The position numbers and the translations under genes are program-made. From Campylobacter sputorum subsp. sputorum (GTDB lineage Bacteria; Campylobacterota; Campylobacteria; Campylobacterales; Campylobacteraceae), in contig NZ_CP043427.1 in NCBI RefSeq assembly GCF_008245005.1, positions 1 to 64,000 of the forward strand: a DNA stretch of 64,000 nucleotides. Reading direction: 5' to 3'. The first letter of the stretch is position 1, and every line of letters begins with the position of its first letter. The notes beneath the pieces were generated by a model. The model worked only from the letters and a program-made list of their open reading frames with translations, did no database searches and was not told where the DNA came from. Of this stretch, positions 21,999 through 31,291 are shown piece by piece.

Positions 21999-22567
21999 TA
22001 AAAGCCATAGAAGGTATGATAACGAAAAAAGAACCAACTTTTTTAGTTTTAAAAACTGGAAGTGGAGTTAGTTATGGTATTTTTGTTTCGCTATTTACTT
22101 ACGCAAAATTGGAAAAAAATCAAAAAATAGAACTTTTAATCACGCAAATCATTAGAGAAGATGCAAATTTGCTATATGGATTTTTGGATATAAGCGAACA
22201 AAAAATGTTTGAAATGCTAGTTAAACTAAATGGCATAGGTGCCGCAACTGCTATGGCGGTTTGTTCTAGTCTTAATGTTAATGATTTTTCTAATGCGATA
22301 ATTAGTGGAAATGCCGAGGCATTTAGATCTGTTCCTGGCATTGGTCCAAAGACGGCAAGAAGAATTATCGCTGAGCTAAGCGATGCAAAAATAATTTTAG
22401 ATAGTGAGCAAGATAGTAGTAATTCAAGAAACGAAGCTATGCAAGCTCTTGAATCACTTGGATTTAAAAGAGATAAAATTTCAAAAGTGTTAAGTGAGTG
22501 CAAAAGCGAGGAAACAAGCGAGATTATAAAAGAAGCACTACAAATACTTGGAAAAGGCGTAAAATGA
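21995..22567 (+). CDS. ruvA: Holliday junction branch migration protein RuvA
   Basis: RuvA binds four-way junctions and loads the RuvB motor. The 190-residue protein has the N-terminal OB domain (MIKAIEGMITKKEPTFLVL), tandem helix-hairpin-helix motifs (LVKLNGIGAATAMAVCS and FRSVPGIGPKTARRIIAEL) and a C-terminal RuvB-contact domain (NEAMQALESLGFKRDKI). It overlaps the genes on both sides by four bases (ATGA). Confidence 0.95.
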   Translation: MIKAIEGMITKKEPTFLVLKTGSGVSYGIFVSLFTYAKLEKNQKIELLITQIIREDANLLYGFLDISEQKMFEMLVKLNGIGAATAMAVCSSLNVNDFSNAIISGNAEAFRSVPGIGPKTARRIIAELSDAKIILDSEQDSSNSRNEAMQALESLGFKRDKISKVLSECKSEETSEIIKEALQILGKGVK

Positions 22568-23595
22568 GATTAGCTGTGATATTTGGCGGAGTTAGTTACG
22601 AACATGAAATAAGCATAGTTTCAGCTATTGCTTTAAAAAATGTATTGAAAACAGATTTGGATTTTATTTTTTGTGATAAATTTAGAAATTTTTATCTCAT
22701 AGATAAAAAAGATATGAAAGCAAATTTCTTCAGTTCTAAAAAGTATCAAAAGTCAAAACAATTAGAGTTGAAAAATGGTGGATTTTTTACAAAATCTATA
22801 ATGAGTAAAAAGCTTGATATAACTTGTGTTATAAATTTAATTCACGGATGTGATGGAGAAGATGGTAAAATAGCGGCTTTATTTGACTTTTTTGATATAA
22901 ATTACATAGGGCCAAGGCTAGAAGCAAGTGTGCTTAGTTTTAGTAAAGAGCTAACAAAACTTTATGCTAAAAAAGTTGGTGTAAATGTGCTTCCTTATGA
23001 GGTTATAAAAAGAGGCGAAATGCCGACATTTGAGCTACCTATTATCTTAAAACCGCTTAGACTAGGCAGTTCAATAGGTGTAAGTATGGTGCATGATAAA
23101 AGCGATTTAGAGTATGCTTTGGATGTGGCTTTTGAGTTTGATGATGAGGTGTTAGTTGAGCCGCTTATAGAAAATGTAAGAGAGTTTAATCTAGCTGGTT
23201 GTAAAATAGAAGATAAAATCGTTCATTCCATAGTTGAAGAGCCTAAAAAAGAAAAAATGCTTGATTTTGAGCAAAAGTATATGAGTTTTTCAAATGAAAA
23301 TAGAAGCAAAAAAGCAGATATAACATTAGAGCTTGAAAATGAATTTAAAGCTACTTTTGATAAGATTTATAACACAACTTTTGATGGTGCACTCATAAGA
23401 TGTGACTTTTTTTATCACGAGGGTAAAATTTACCTCAATGAGATAAATCCAAACCCCGGAAGTTTGGCAAACTATCTTTTTAATGATTTTGAAAATATTA
23501 TTTTAAAATTGGCAAAAAATACCCCAAAAAGTAAGCAAATAGATATAGATTATAAATTTATAAACTCTATAACATCGGCAAAAGATAAACTTTAA
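22564..23595 (+). CDS. ddl: D-alanine--D-alanine ligase
   Basis: An ATP-grasp enzyme that makes the D-Ala-D-Ala dipeptide for peptidoglycan. It has the start MRLAVIFGGVSYEHEISIVSA, VINLIHGCDGEDGKIAALF, ATP-grasp strand PIILKPLRLGSSIGVSMV and the metal site YLNEINPNPGSLANYLF. The frame extends upstream to 22498, but the ATG at 22564 overlaps the ruvA stop and gives the canonical N-terminus (343 residues). Confidence 0.95.
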   Translation: MRLAVIFGGVSYEHEISIVSAIALKNVLKTDLDFIFCDKFRNFYLIDKKDMKANFFSSKKYQKSKQLELKNGGFFTKSIMSKKLDITCVINLIHGCDGEDGKIAALFDFFDINYIGPRLEASVLSFSKELTKLYAKKVGVNVLPYEVIKRGEMPTFELPIILKPLRLGSSIGVSMVHDKSDLEYALDVAFEFDDEVLVEPLIENVREFNLAGCKIEDKIVHSIVEEPKKEKMLDFEQKYMSFSNENRSKKADITLELENEFKATFDKIYNTTFDGALIRCDFFYHEGKIYLNEINPNPGSLANYLFNDFENIILKLAKNTPKSKQIDIDYKFINSITSAKDKL

Positions 23596-23655
23596 CGATA
23601 AATTAATTAAATTATTGCTAAATTTTACATATTATTTTATGTAAAGGTTTGATTT

Positions 23656-23886
23656 ATGCCATCGTTTAATAAAGATGAAATTTACACAGCAACAGAGGTT
23701 GTGAGGAATTTTGCATCAGTTATGAAAAAAGTTGATACTGGGGAATTAGGGCGAGTAATCATCGTAAAAAATAGCAAATTTGAAGCCGTACTTCTTAGTA
23801 TGAAAGAGTATGAAAGACTGCAAAATGCTGTTACTTTGCTAGAACAAATTTACTCTAATAGAAAAAGGGACGAAATTGGCAGTTAA
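23656..23886 (+). CDS. Phd/YefM-type antitoxin-like protein without a toxin
   Basis: The 76-residue protein matches the Phd/YefM fold: TATEVVRNFASVMKKVDTGE, then VIIVKNSKFEAVLLSMKEYERLQ. Such proteins normally bind DNA and neutralise a RelE/Doc toxin, but the next gene is an alpha/beta hydrolase that overlaps it by 11 bases, and no toxin is adjacent. A small gene occupies the same position, between ddl and the hydrolase, in other Campylobacter, which suggests a domesticated regulator. Confidence 0.75.
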   Translation: MPSFNKDEIYTATEVVRNFASVMKKVDTGELGRVIIVKNSKFEAVLLSMKEYERLQNAVTLLEQIYSNRKRDEIGS

Positions 23887-24607
23887 AGAGATAAAATTTG
23901 GTTTTAAAAAATATAACATAAGCTATGAAATTTTAAATCAAAATAATCAAAAAGATATAGTTTTTTTACACGGCTGGGGTGCTAATAAAGATATAATGAA
24001 AAAAGCCTTTGGCTCTAAATTTAGCGAATTTAGACATATTTATATAGATTTGCCTGGATTTGGAAAAAGCTCTATGAATGGTGCTATAAATACCAAAGAT
24101 TATGCAAAAATCATATCTAGATTTTTAAAAGAGATAAACTCAACCAAAGATATAGTCGTAGGGCATTCTTTTGGTGGAAAAGTCGGCGTTTTGCTAAACC
24201 CAAATACTTTAGTTTTATTAAGCAGTGCTGGTATTGTGGTTAAAAAAAGAATAATCGTAAGACTAAAAATAGCTATTTTTAAGTTTTTTAAGATGTTAGG
24301 ATTTGGATTTTTATACAAACTTTTTGCCACAAAGGATGTTGCTGGTATGAGTAAAGAGATGTATGAGACACTAAAAAAAGTTGTTGATGAGGATTATAGC
24401 CCTTATTTTGGTGCTTATAAGGGTAGGGCGTTTATATTTTGGGGAAAAGAAGATAGAACTACGCCCTTAAAATGCGGCGAAAGGATAAATTCTTTGATTA
24501 AAAATAGCGAACTTTTTGCGTTAAGCGGGGATCATTTTTTCTTTTTGCTTCATGGCGAGTTTATAAATAATGTAGTTTTGAGTGATTGCACACAGAGTCA
24601 TTTTTAG
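23876..24607 (+). CDS. Alpha/beta hydrolase
   Basis: The 243-residue protein has the oxyanion segment VFLHGWGANK, nucleophile elbow VGHSFGGK near residue 95, an acid in FWGKEDRTTP and a histidine in GDHFFFL, so the Ser-Asp-His triad is complete. The start is TTG at 23876, inside the end of the antitoxin-like gene. The substrate is unknown. Its place between ddl and murF is conserved in Campylobacter, hinting at a link to the cell envelope. Confidence 0.8.
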   Translation: MAVKEIKFGFKKYNISYEILNQNNQKDIVFLHGWGANKDIMKKAFGSKFSEFRHIYIDLPGFGKSSMNGAINTKDYAKIISRFLKEINSTKDIVVGHSFGGKVGVLLNPNTLVLLSSAGIVVKKRIIVRLKIAIFKFFKMLGFGFLYKLFATKDVAGMSKEMYETLKKVVDEDYSPYFGAYKGRAFIFWGKEDRTTPLKCGERINSLIKNSELFALSGDHFFFLLHGEFINNVVLSDCTQSHF

Positions 24608-24616
24608 GGTTAAAGT

Positions 24617-26056
24617 ATGGATGTTTTTATATTTATAACAAATTTTCTTTTTACGCTTTTGCTTGGATTTTATCTTATTACAGCACTTCAATGGTTTTCT
24701 TATAAATTTGAAAGAGTAATTTTTCACTTTACAAAACCACTTTGGCACCTTTTCTTTTTGGTAGTTCCCATTTTGCTTTATTATGCTTTAAATTATGTAA
24801 ATTTTATATATTTTGCCGTGTATTTTTACATAATTTTTGTTCCTACTTTGTATTTTTGGCACAAAAAACTAGATAAAAAGCTTGTTTTTACAGCTAGAGT
24901 TAAAAGATTTTTTGTTATTTTAGGTTTAGTAACGCTTTTTATAGATATTTTACTTATTAAAAAAGTCGAGATTTTACCGATATTTTTGCCACTAATAATA
25001 TCTTTTTTGATAAGTTTTATTTTTGAAAGTTTTAACTCAAAGCTTTTTATAAAATCTGCTTCTAAAAAACTAGCTAGTATGCCAAATTTAATTATCATAG
25101 AAATTACTGCAAGTTATGGTAAAACTAGCATTAAAAATTTCTTGTATCAAATTTTAGAGAGCGAGTTTAAGTGCTATAAAACGCCAAGAAGCGTAAATAC
25201 TTTGATGGGTTTGGTAAAAGATATAAATGAAAATTTAAACACGCAAACTCAAATTTACATAGCCGAAGCAGGAGCAAGGAAAAATGGCGATATCGCTGAA
25301 ATCACGCAGTTTTTAAAACCTAGTATCGTTATAGTTGGAGAGATAGGAGAGCAACATATTGAGTATTTTAAAAGTTTAGAAAATATAAGAAAAACTAAGC
25401 TTGAAGCTTTGAATTCGCCAAATTTAAAAGCTGCTTTTGTGCATAGTTCTACGAAAAAAATATCGGATGAAAAAACTCAAATTTATGATGAAAATTTGAG
25501 TAATATTACTTCAAATTTAGATGGGATTAAATTTGAGATGAAGTTAAATTCTGGGGATTATGAGTTTGAAACGAAGCTTTTAGGCGAGTTTAACGCTTCA
25601 AATTTATCAGCTTGTATAAATGTGGCTAATTATCTTAAAGTTGATATTAAAACTATACAAAATAGGGTTTTAAATTTAAAAAGCGTAGAGCATAGGTTGG
25701 AAAAAATCGAAGCTGGGGGCAAATTTATCATTGATGATAGTTTTAATGGAAATTTTGAAGGAATGAGCAAAAGCTATGATTTGGTAAAAAGCTTTGATGG
25801 CAGAAAGGTTGTCATAACGCCAGGTATCGTGGAAGCTACTAAAGAGATAAATGAAAGCTTAGCCAAAAAAATAGATGAAATTTTTGATTTAGTTATCATA
25901 ACAGGCGAGTTAAATGCTGAAATTTTTAAAAGAATTATAGATGAAAACAAGTTTATTTTAGTAAAAGATAAAAGAGATTTAACCCAAATTTTAGGCGAAA
26001 AAACCAAAGCAGGGGATTTGATACTTTTTTCAAACGACGCACCGAGTTTTATATGA
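24617..26056 (+). CDS. murF: UDP-MurNAc-tripeptide--D-Ala-D-Ala ligase MurF with N-terminal membrane segments
   Basis: MurF adds D-Ala-D-Ala to the peptidoglycan precursor. Unlike most MurF, the 479-residue protein starts with several hydrophobic helices (residues ~1-150). The ligase P-loop follows as ITASYGKTSIKNF in place of GTNGKT, then EAGARKNGDIAEI, VGEIGEQHIEYF, EHRLEKIEAGGKFIIDDSFNGN and VVITPGIVE. The D-Ala-D-Ala ligase gene lies in the same operon, giving substrate and consumer together. The membrane-anchored layout is seen in Campylobacter MurF. Confidence 0.85.
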   Translation: MDVFIFITNFLFTLLLGFYLITALQWFSYKFERVIFHFTKPLWHLFFLVVPILLYYALNYVNFIYFAVYFYIIFVPTLYFWHKKLDKKLVFTARVKRFFVILGLVTLFIDILLIKKVEILPIFLPLIISFLISFIFESFNSKLFIKSASKKLASMPNLIIIEITASYGKTSIKNFLYQILESEFKCYKTPRSVNTLMGLVKDINENLNTQTQIYIAEAGARKNGDIAEITQFLKPSIVIVGEIGEQHIEYFKSLENIRKTKLEALNSPNLKAAFVHSSTKKISDEKTQIYDENLSNITSNLDGIKFEMKLNSGDYEFETKLLGEFNASNLSACINVANYLKVDIKTIQNRVLNLKSVEHRLEKIEAGGKFIIDDSFNGNFEGMSKSYDLVKSFDGRKVVITPGIVEATKEINESLAKKIDEIFDLVIITGELNAEIFKRIIDENKFILVKDKRDLTQILGEKTKAGDLILFSNDAPSFI

Positions 26057-26110
26057 AAATGTATGGAAATATATTTTACCTTGATTTTTTTAAATTAAAA
26101 CTGGTTTATA

Positions 26111-26116
26111 TATAAT
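26111..26116 (+). promoter_or_regulatory. Candidate -10 box for the YheO-type regulator
   Basis: TATAAT in the context GGTTTATATATAATTTTATT, about 25 bases before the regulator start codon and following the murF stop. Confidence 0.4.
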
Positions 26117-26139
26117 TTTATTAAAAAGAAAGGTTAATT

Positions 26140-26790
26140 ATGGATAAAAATTTAAAAAATATTTATATCAAATTTGTAAATTTTTTAGCTGAAATTTTAG
26201 GCGAAAATTATGAAATTGTTCTTCACGATATAAGCGAGGAAGGCTCAAAGATTGTAGCTATTAAAAATTCTCATATAAGCGGAAGAAACATTAATTCTCC
26301 TATGACAGGTTTTGCTTTAGAATTAATACAATCAAAAAGATATTTAGAATGTGATTATTTAACTAATTATAAAGCTACCACTAGATTAAATTTAGGAATT
26401 AGTGGTTCTACATTTTTTATAAAAAATGGCGATAAATTAGAAGGTATGCTTTGCATTAATTATGATGGTAGTAAATATGCAAAAATAGTAAATGAAATTT
26501 TATCTCTTGGAAATATAAATCCATTTTTAGATCCAAAAATGTTTATGGAAGATGCCGTAGAGCAGTTAAGTGATAGTATTGATGAGATTATAGAAAATAT
26601 TTTGTCAATCAAATCTAGCGATACTAAAGATTTAAAACCAAAGCAAAAATCACAATGTATTAGCAAGCTTTATGAAAAAGGTATATTTAATATTAAAAAC
26701 GCTATTCCTGCGGTTGCAAAATATTTAAATTTATCAGAACCAAGTGTTTATAGATATTTGCAAAAAATACAAACTTCAAAGAATTTATAA
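26140..26790 (+). CDS. YheO/DauR-type PAS-HTH transcriptional regulator
   Basis: The 216-residue protein has a YheO-type PAS-like N-terminal domain (FVNFLAEILGENYEIVLHDI, KNSHISGRNINSPMTGFAL) and a C-terminal helix-turn-helix (NAIPAVAKYLNLSEPSVYRYL). Relatives sense D-amino-acid catabolism (DauR in Pseudomonas represses D-arginine genes). It lies just upstream and in the same direction as the ridA-dsdX-dsdA genes, so it probably controls them, with D-serine or a product as the signal (inference). Confidence 0.82.
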   Translation: MDKNLKNIYIKFVNFLAEILGENYEIVLHDISEEGSKIVAIKNSHISGRNINSPMTGFALELIQSKRYLECDYLTNYKATTRLNLGISGSTFFIKNGDKLEGMLCINYDGSKYAKIVNEILSLGNINPFLDPKMFMEDAVEQLSDSIDEIIENILSIKSSDTKDLKPKQKSQCISKLYEKGIFNIKNAIPAVAKYLNLSEPSVYRYLQKIQTSKNL

Positions 26791-26873
26791 TAAAATAATA
26801 TTAAAAAATACAAAATTTAAAAAATATTTTATTATTTTTCTAAAAATTCAATAAAAATTTATATTTTTTATGC

Positions 26874-26879
26874 TATATT
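26874..26879 (+). promoter_or_regulatory. Candidate -10 box of the D-serine operon
   Basis: TATATT in TTTTTTATGCTATATTTTC, about 40 bases before ridA in the 129-base gap after the regulator. The gap is almost entirely A/T and would have to hold any operator for the regulator. Confidence 0.3.
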
Positions 26880-26919
26880 TTCTCAAATATAATAATTTTT
26901 TATTAGAAAGGAGAAAAAA

Positions 26920-27264
26920 ATGCATAAGTTGCCTTACAGCTCTTACAGAACTTGCGGTGAGTTTATTTTTATCTCAGGACAACTTCCGGTTGATTTAGAG
27001 AGTGGAGATATATGCGGTGATATTAAAACCCAAACTAGAAATTCTCTTCTTAATATCAAAAAAATACTATCTTCTCTAAATTTAGATATAGGCAGTGTTG
27101 TTAAAACAACTGTGTTTTTGCAAGATATGAAAAATTTTGATGCAATGAACGAAGTATATGCTGATTTTTTTGCTAATCCATATCCTGCCAGAAGTGCTTT
27201 TGTGGTAAAAGAACTTCCAAAAAACGCATTAGTTGAAATAGAAGCTATTGTATACAAAGGATGA
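26920..27264 (+). CDS. ridA: RidA-family reactive enamine/imine deaminase
   Basis: RidA proteins hydrolyse 2-aminoacrylate, the reactive enamine released by PLP serine dehydratases, before it damages other PLP enzymes. The 114-residue protein shows FIFISGQLPVD, VKTTVFLQDM, FDAMNEVYADFF, and the key arginine in YPARSAFVVKELP with the glutamate in LVEIEAI. The ribosome binding site AAAGGAG is strong. It is the first gene of an operon with the D-serine permease and dehydratase, exactly the enzyme whose by-product it would clear. Confidence 0.9.
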   Translation: MHKLPYSSYRTCGEFIFISGQLPVDLESGDICGDIKTQTRNSLLNIKKILSSLNLDIGSVVKTTVFLQDMKNFDAMNEVYADFFANPYPARSAFVVKELPKNALVEIEAIVYKG

Positions 27265-27267
27265 GAG

Positions 27268-28587
27268 ATGAGTGATTTTGGACTGATTTTGACACTTATT
27301 GTGGCGATATTGTTGATTGTGTTTATGATAAGTAAGTTAAAAATTCATGCATTTTTAACACTTAGTTTGGCAAGTGTATTTGTTGCCATAGTTACTGGTG
27401 TAAAACTAGATATAATAACAGCTAGTTTAGAAAAAGGTATCGGCTCTACGTTAGGTTTTTTAGCTATTATTATAGGTTGTGGAACTATTTTGGGTAAAAT
27501 GCTAGAAATTTCAGGCGGTGCTAGAGTAATAGCGGATTTTTTGCTAAATAAACTTGGAAAACAAAGAGTGAATTTAGTAATGGTTTTAGTTGGTTTTATA
27601 GCCGGTATTCCAGTGTTTGTTGAAGTTGGCTTCGTGCTTTTAGTTCCGTTAGTTTTAGTTGTAGCAAAAGAATTAAAAATAAATCCTGCAACCATAGGTA
27701 TCTCACTTGCTACTTCATTGATGACAGTTCATTGTATAGTTCCACCACATCCTGCTGCTACTGCGATAGTTTCTACGCTTAAAGCTGATATGGGTATGGT
27801 AATTATGTTAGGACTTTTCACTGGTTTAATTTGTGCTTTTGTAGGCGGTGTAGTTTTTATGAAATTTGTAAAACTCCCTTTAAATGCTGATATTAAGTTG
27901 GTTAAAACCGATGACATAAAAGATATGCCAAGTTTTGGTATTTCGCTATTTACTATATTGTTGCCACTTATTTTGATGCTTTCTAAAACTATTTTTTTAC
28001 CATTAGTGGAACAAAGTTCAAGTTTATCAATGATTATAAAATTTATAGGCGACCCGATAATAGCACTTTTGATATCTGTTTTTGTGGCTTATTATACTTT
28101 GGGTATAAAAAGAAATTTAAATATGGATAATATATTTGATATCACATCAAGTTCTTTTTCGCCAATTGCGGGTGTATTGCTTATTATAGGTGCAGGTGGA
28201 GCTTTTAATGAGATTTTAGTTATCAGTGGTATAGGAGAAGCACTAAAAAACACACTTTCTACTTTACCTATAAGTCCTATATTTTTAGCTTGGCTTATAG
28301 CTTTGATACTTCACTTGGCTATAGGTTCAGCAACTGTTGCTATGTTAAGTGCGGCTGGCATTGTCTTACCGCTTCTTGGAAGTAGCACTATAAGTCCTGA
28401 GATAATGTGTATAGCAGTAGGTAGTGGTGCAATAGGTGCTACAATTGTTACAGATAGCTTGTTTTGGTTAGTAAAAGAATATCTTGGTATAAGTGTGTCG
28501 CAAATGTTAAGGTATTTTACGACAGCTACTACGATAGCATCCATTACAGGTTTAGCGGTTAGCTTTATTTTATCTTTTGTATTTTAA
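27268..28587 (+). CDS. dsdX: GntP-family permease, probable D-serine transporter (DsdX-like)
   Basis: A 439-residue inner-membrane protein of roughly 12 hydrophobic segments with GntP-family sequence ([58 protein letters not shown]). Family members carry gluconate or D-serine. Placement between ridA and dsdA, 3 and 10 bases away, makes D-serine the likely substrate. Confidence 0.82.
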   Translation: MSDFGLILTLIVAILLIVFMISKLKIHAFLTLSLASVFVAIVTGVKLDIITASLEKGIGSTLGFLAIIIGCGTILGKMLEISGGARVIADFLLNKLGKQRVNLVMVLVGFIAGIPVFVEVGFVLLVPLVLVVAKELKINPATIGISLATSLMTVHCIVPPHPAATAIVSTLKADMGMVIMLGLFTGLICAFVGGVVFMKFVKLPLNADIKLVKTDDIKDMPSFGISLFTILLPLILMLSKTIFLPLVEQSSSLSMIIKFIGDPIIALLISVFVAYYTLGIKRNLNMDNIFDITSSSFSPIAGVLLIIGAGGAFNEILVISGIGEALKNTLSTLPISPIFLAWLIALILHLAIGSATVAMLSAAGIVLPLLGSSTISPEIMCIAVGSGAIGATIVTDSLFWLVKEYLGISVSQMLRYFTTATTIASITGLAVSFILSFVF

Positions 28588-28597
28588 GGAGGATACG

Positions 28598-29866
28598 ATG
28601 CAAGATGTTATGCAAAATTTAAAAAATAAAACAGAGTTTTTGTGGATAAATCCAAAAAATTCAGACCAAGACAATAGTAAATTTAGTATAAGCGATATAG
28701 AGGATGCAAGGGCTAGGCTTGATAGATTTGCACCGCTTTTAGAAAAGCTTTATGCACAAAGTAAAAAAACTAGAGGCATTTTAGAAAGTCCTTTTGTTGC
28801 GGTTAAGGATTTGCAAGATGAGTTAGAAAAAAGATATGGTACAAAACTTTATGGAAAACTATATTTTAAATTAGATAGTCATTTGCCAATTAGTGGATCT
28901 ATAAAAGCTAGGGGTGGAATTTATGAGGTCTTACAACACTGCGAAAATTTACTTTTAAAAGAAGGACTTTTAAAAATTGATGATGATTATTCAAAGATAG
29001 CAAATGATGATATAAAAAACTTTTTATCTAAATTCAAAGTCGCTGTTGGTTCAACTGGAAATTTGGGTCTTAGCATAGGTATAATGAGTGCAAAGCTAGG
29101 ATTTAAGGCTAGTGTTCATATGTCAAGTGATGCAAGAGAATGGAAAAAGGAGATGTTAAGAAGTTATGGGGTTAATGTGGTTGAGTACGAAAGTGATTAC
29201 TCAATAGCAGTAGCAAACGGTAGAAAAGAAGCACAAGGTGATCCACAGAGTTATTTTGTAGATGATGAAAACTCAAAAAGTCTGTTTCTTGGGTATTCAG
29301 TAGCTGCCAAAAGACTTGCTGGGCAACTAAAATCACTGGATATAAAAGTAGATGAAAATCATCCGCTTTTTGTCTATCTGCCTTGTGGTGTTGGTGGTGG
29401 ACCAGGCGGTGTTGCTTATGGTATAAAAAAGGAATTTGGCAAATATGCTCACTGCTTTTTTGCAGAGCCAACGCACAGCCCTTGTATGCTTCTTGGTATG
29501 CACACTCAAAAACACAATGAAATAAGTGTCTTTGATATAGGGCTTGATAACAAAACAGCAGCAGATGGGCTTGCCGTTGGTAGGGCTTCATCGCTAGTTG
29601 GAAAAATAATGGATACCATGTTAGAGGGTATTTATACGATAAGCGATGATGAAATGTATAAACTTTTGTATCTATCTTATGAAAAAGAGGATTTAAAGCT
29701 AGAGCCATCAGCACTCGCTGGTGTAAAAGGAATTTATCACATAAATAAATTATATGATAAAGAAAAGTTAAAAAATGCTACACATATAGCTTGGATTACT
29801 GGTGGTTCTATGGTTCCTGATGATGAAATGCTAAAATACATAAACACTGCAAAAAAGTTAATATAA
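28598..29866 (+). CDS. dsdA: D-serine dehydratase (D-serine ammonia-lyase)
   Basis: A PLP enzyme converting D-serine to pyruvate and ammonia. The PLP lysine is in [14 protein letters not shown] near residue 113, the phosphate loop is [14 protein letters not shown], and [14 protein letters not shown] and [12 protein letters not shown] are typical of DsdA. A start at 28577 is open, but the ATG at 28598 sits 6 bases after AGGAGG and is preferred (422 residues). It supplies pyruvate, a good fuel for a non-glycolytic Campylobacter, and detoxifies D-serine. Confidence 0.93.
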   Translation: MQDVMQNLKNKTEFLWINPKNSDQDNSKFSISDIEDARARLDRFAPLLEKLYAQSKKTRGILESPFVAVKDLQDELEKRYGTKLYGKLYFKLDSHLPISGSIKARGGIYEVLQHCENLLLKEGLLKIDDDYSKIANDDIKNFLSKFKVAVGSTGNLGLSIGIMSAKLGFKASVHMSSDAREWKKEMLRSYGVNVVEYESDYSIAVANGRKEAQGDPQSYFVDDENSKSLFLGYSVAAKRLAGQLKSLDIKVDENHPLFVYLPCGVGGGPGGVAYGIKKEFGKYAHCFFAEPTHSPCMLLGMHTQKHNEISVFDIGLDNKTAADGLAVGRASSLVGKIMDTMLEGIYTISDDEMYKLLYLSYEKEDLKLEPSALAGVKGIYHINKLYDKEKLKNATHIAWITGGSMVPDDEMLKYINTAKKLI

Positions 29867-29879
29867 CATCCTAATTTTT

Positions 29880-29916
29880 CTCTGTTAGAGTTTAAACTCG
29901 CTCTAACAGAGTTTTA
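29880..29916 (+). terminator. Rho-independent terminator after dsdA
   Basis: Perfect 11-bp stem CTCTGTTAGAG (29880-29890) / CTCTAACAGAG (29901-29911) with a 10-base loop, followed by TTTTAT. Confidence 0.85.
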
Positions 29917-29940
29917 TAAAGTTAATTTTTGATTTTATAA

Positions 29941-30420
29941 ATGCCACTAAGTTTTTTTGGTGTAAAGCCAAAAATGTTCAAACGACGCTTCTTTTTTACT
30001 GCTGTTACCAAAATTATTATACACTTCATCAGTGTTTATATTAATTTAATGCACTAGCTACTTCAATGGTTATTATTTTTTGTGTTAAGTGTGGTAACAT
30101 CATTTACACTTTTGCTCTGCTTGCAAAATAGTTAAAGACACGGAGCTGAAAATTTATTCAGATATTTATCAGTTTTATTAGTTGTATCCATAATACTAGG
30201 TATAAAAGCTAATAAAGTCTTGCCAGTAAAACAACAAGAATTTAACTTTTATTATGCAATTATCGGCTTTGTAATTATGACAGTAGCAAATATCATAGCT
30301 GCTATTACTTTTAATATAAGAATGTCGAAAATAATACCTATGGAGCTTTTGAATTCTTTATATTATATTTTGATATTATGGCTAAGTGTGGTTTTTTTAT
30401 TTATGTATTTTAATTTATAA
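29941..30420 (+). pseudogene. Decayed integral-membrane protein gene
   Basis: A single reading frame from an ATG at 29941 to the stop at 30420 is hydrophobic throughout and interrupted only by TAG at 30055 and TAA at 30133. Without those it would encode ~159 residues with about five membrane spans, ending LLNSLYYILILWLSVVFLFMYFN. The longest open remnant starts at 30220. No family was recognised, and T-rich DNA easily mimics hydrophobic coding, so the call is tentative. It fills most of the gap between dsdA and atpB. Confidence 0.4.
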
Positions 30421-30475
30421 ATTATTAATTTAAAATATCAAATAATATTTAAAACAAATTTAACAAATTTTTAGC

Positions 30476-30481
30476 TACAAT
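30476..30481 (+). promoter_or_regulatory. Candidate -10 box of atpB
   Basis: TACAAT in TTTTTAGCTACAATTAG, 36 bases before the atpB start. The T-run plus this -10 form is the common Campylobacter vegetative promoter. Confidence 0.5.
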
Positions 30482-30517
30482 TAGCCCAAATTTATTATTT
30501 TTATTAAGAGGTTTTTT

Positions 30518-31195
30518 ATGAGAGATTTGTTTTTATTTGCTGGGACTATATCGCACGATCACAATTTTATTTATATATTTCATTTATGTTTAGTAGCTTT
30601 GATTATAGTTTTTCTTGCAAGAATGTCGACAAAATCTATGCATTTAGTTCCTAGAGGATTTCAAAATTTAATGGAAACTTACCTTGGTTTTGTTATCACA
30701 ATGGGAAAAGAAACTCTTGGAAGTGAAGAGTTATCAAGAAAGTATCTACCTCTTGTAGCAACGATAGGCTTGGTTGTATTTTTTAGTAATATGATTGGTA
30801 TAATTCCAGGATTTGAGTCCCCTACAGCAAGTCTTAATCTAACTTTAACTCTTGCTTTATGTGTGTTTGTTTACTATCATTATGAGGGTATAAAGGCAAA
30901 TGGATTTTTTAAATATTTTGGGCATTTTGCCGGTCCTTCAAAATATCTTGCACCGCTTATGTTTCCTATAGAAATAATCTCTCACATTTCACGCGTTATA
31001 TCATTGTCTTTCCGTCTTTTTGGAAATATCAAAGGCGATGATTTGTTTTTACTTGTTATGTTAACACTTGCACCTTGGATTATTCCTATTGTTCCATATA
31101 CACTTCTGTTTCTTATGGGTGCTTTGCAGACATTCATTTTTATGACGCTTACTCATGTTTATTTAGCAAGTGCGGTAATCATAGACGAACATTAA
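30518..31195 (+). CDS. atpB: ATP synthase F0 subunit a
   Basis: Subunit a forms the proton half-channels next to the c-ring. The 225-residue membrane protein has the essential arginine in [22 protein letters not shown] and the C-terminal [21 protein letters not shown]. As in other epsilonproteobacteria, it is encoded apart from the other ATP synthase genes. A promoter of its own is visible. Confidence 0.95.
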   Translation: MRDLFLFAGTISHDHNFIYIFHLCLVALIIVFLARMSTKSMHLVPRGFQNLMETYLGFVITMGKETLGSEELSRKYLPLVATIGLVVFFSNMIGIIPGFESPTASLNLTLTLALCVFVYYHYEGIKANGFFKYFGHFAGPSKYLAPLMFPIEIISHISRVISLSFRLFGNIKGDDLFLLVMLTLAPWIIPIVPYTLLFLMGALQTFIFMTLTHVYLASAVIIDEH

Positions 31196-31249
31196 TATAA
31201 TTTTACATAAAACCTTTAGTAGTTTATAAAATTTAAAAGAAATTTTAGG

Positions 31250-31255
31250 TAAAAT
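31250..31255 (+). promoter_or_regulatory. Candidate -10 box of gatB
   Basis: TAAAAT in AATTTTAGGTAAAATCACAC, 36 bases before the gatB start, in the 96-base gap after atpB. Confidence 0.5.
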
Positions 31256-31291
31256 CACACTTACTTTATAAATTTACAAAGGTTTATCATT

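Noticed and set aside
29172-29714. 180-codon open frame on the minus strand
   Set aside because: It lies entirely inside dsdA, is antisense to well-conserved catalytic sequence, and its translation is rich in His/Leu/Gln with no family resemblance; a shadow frame.
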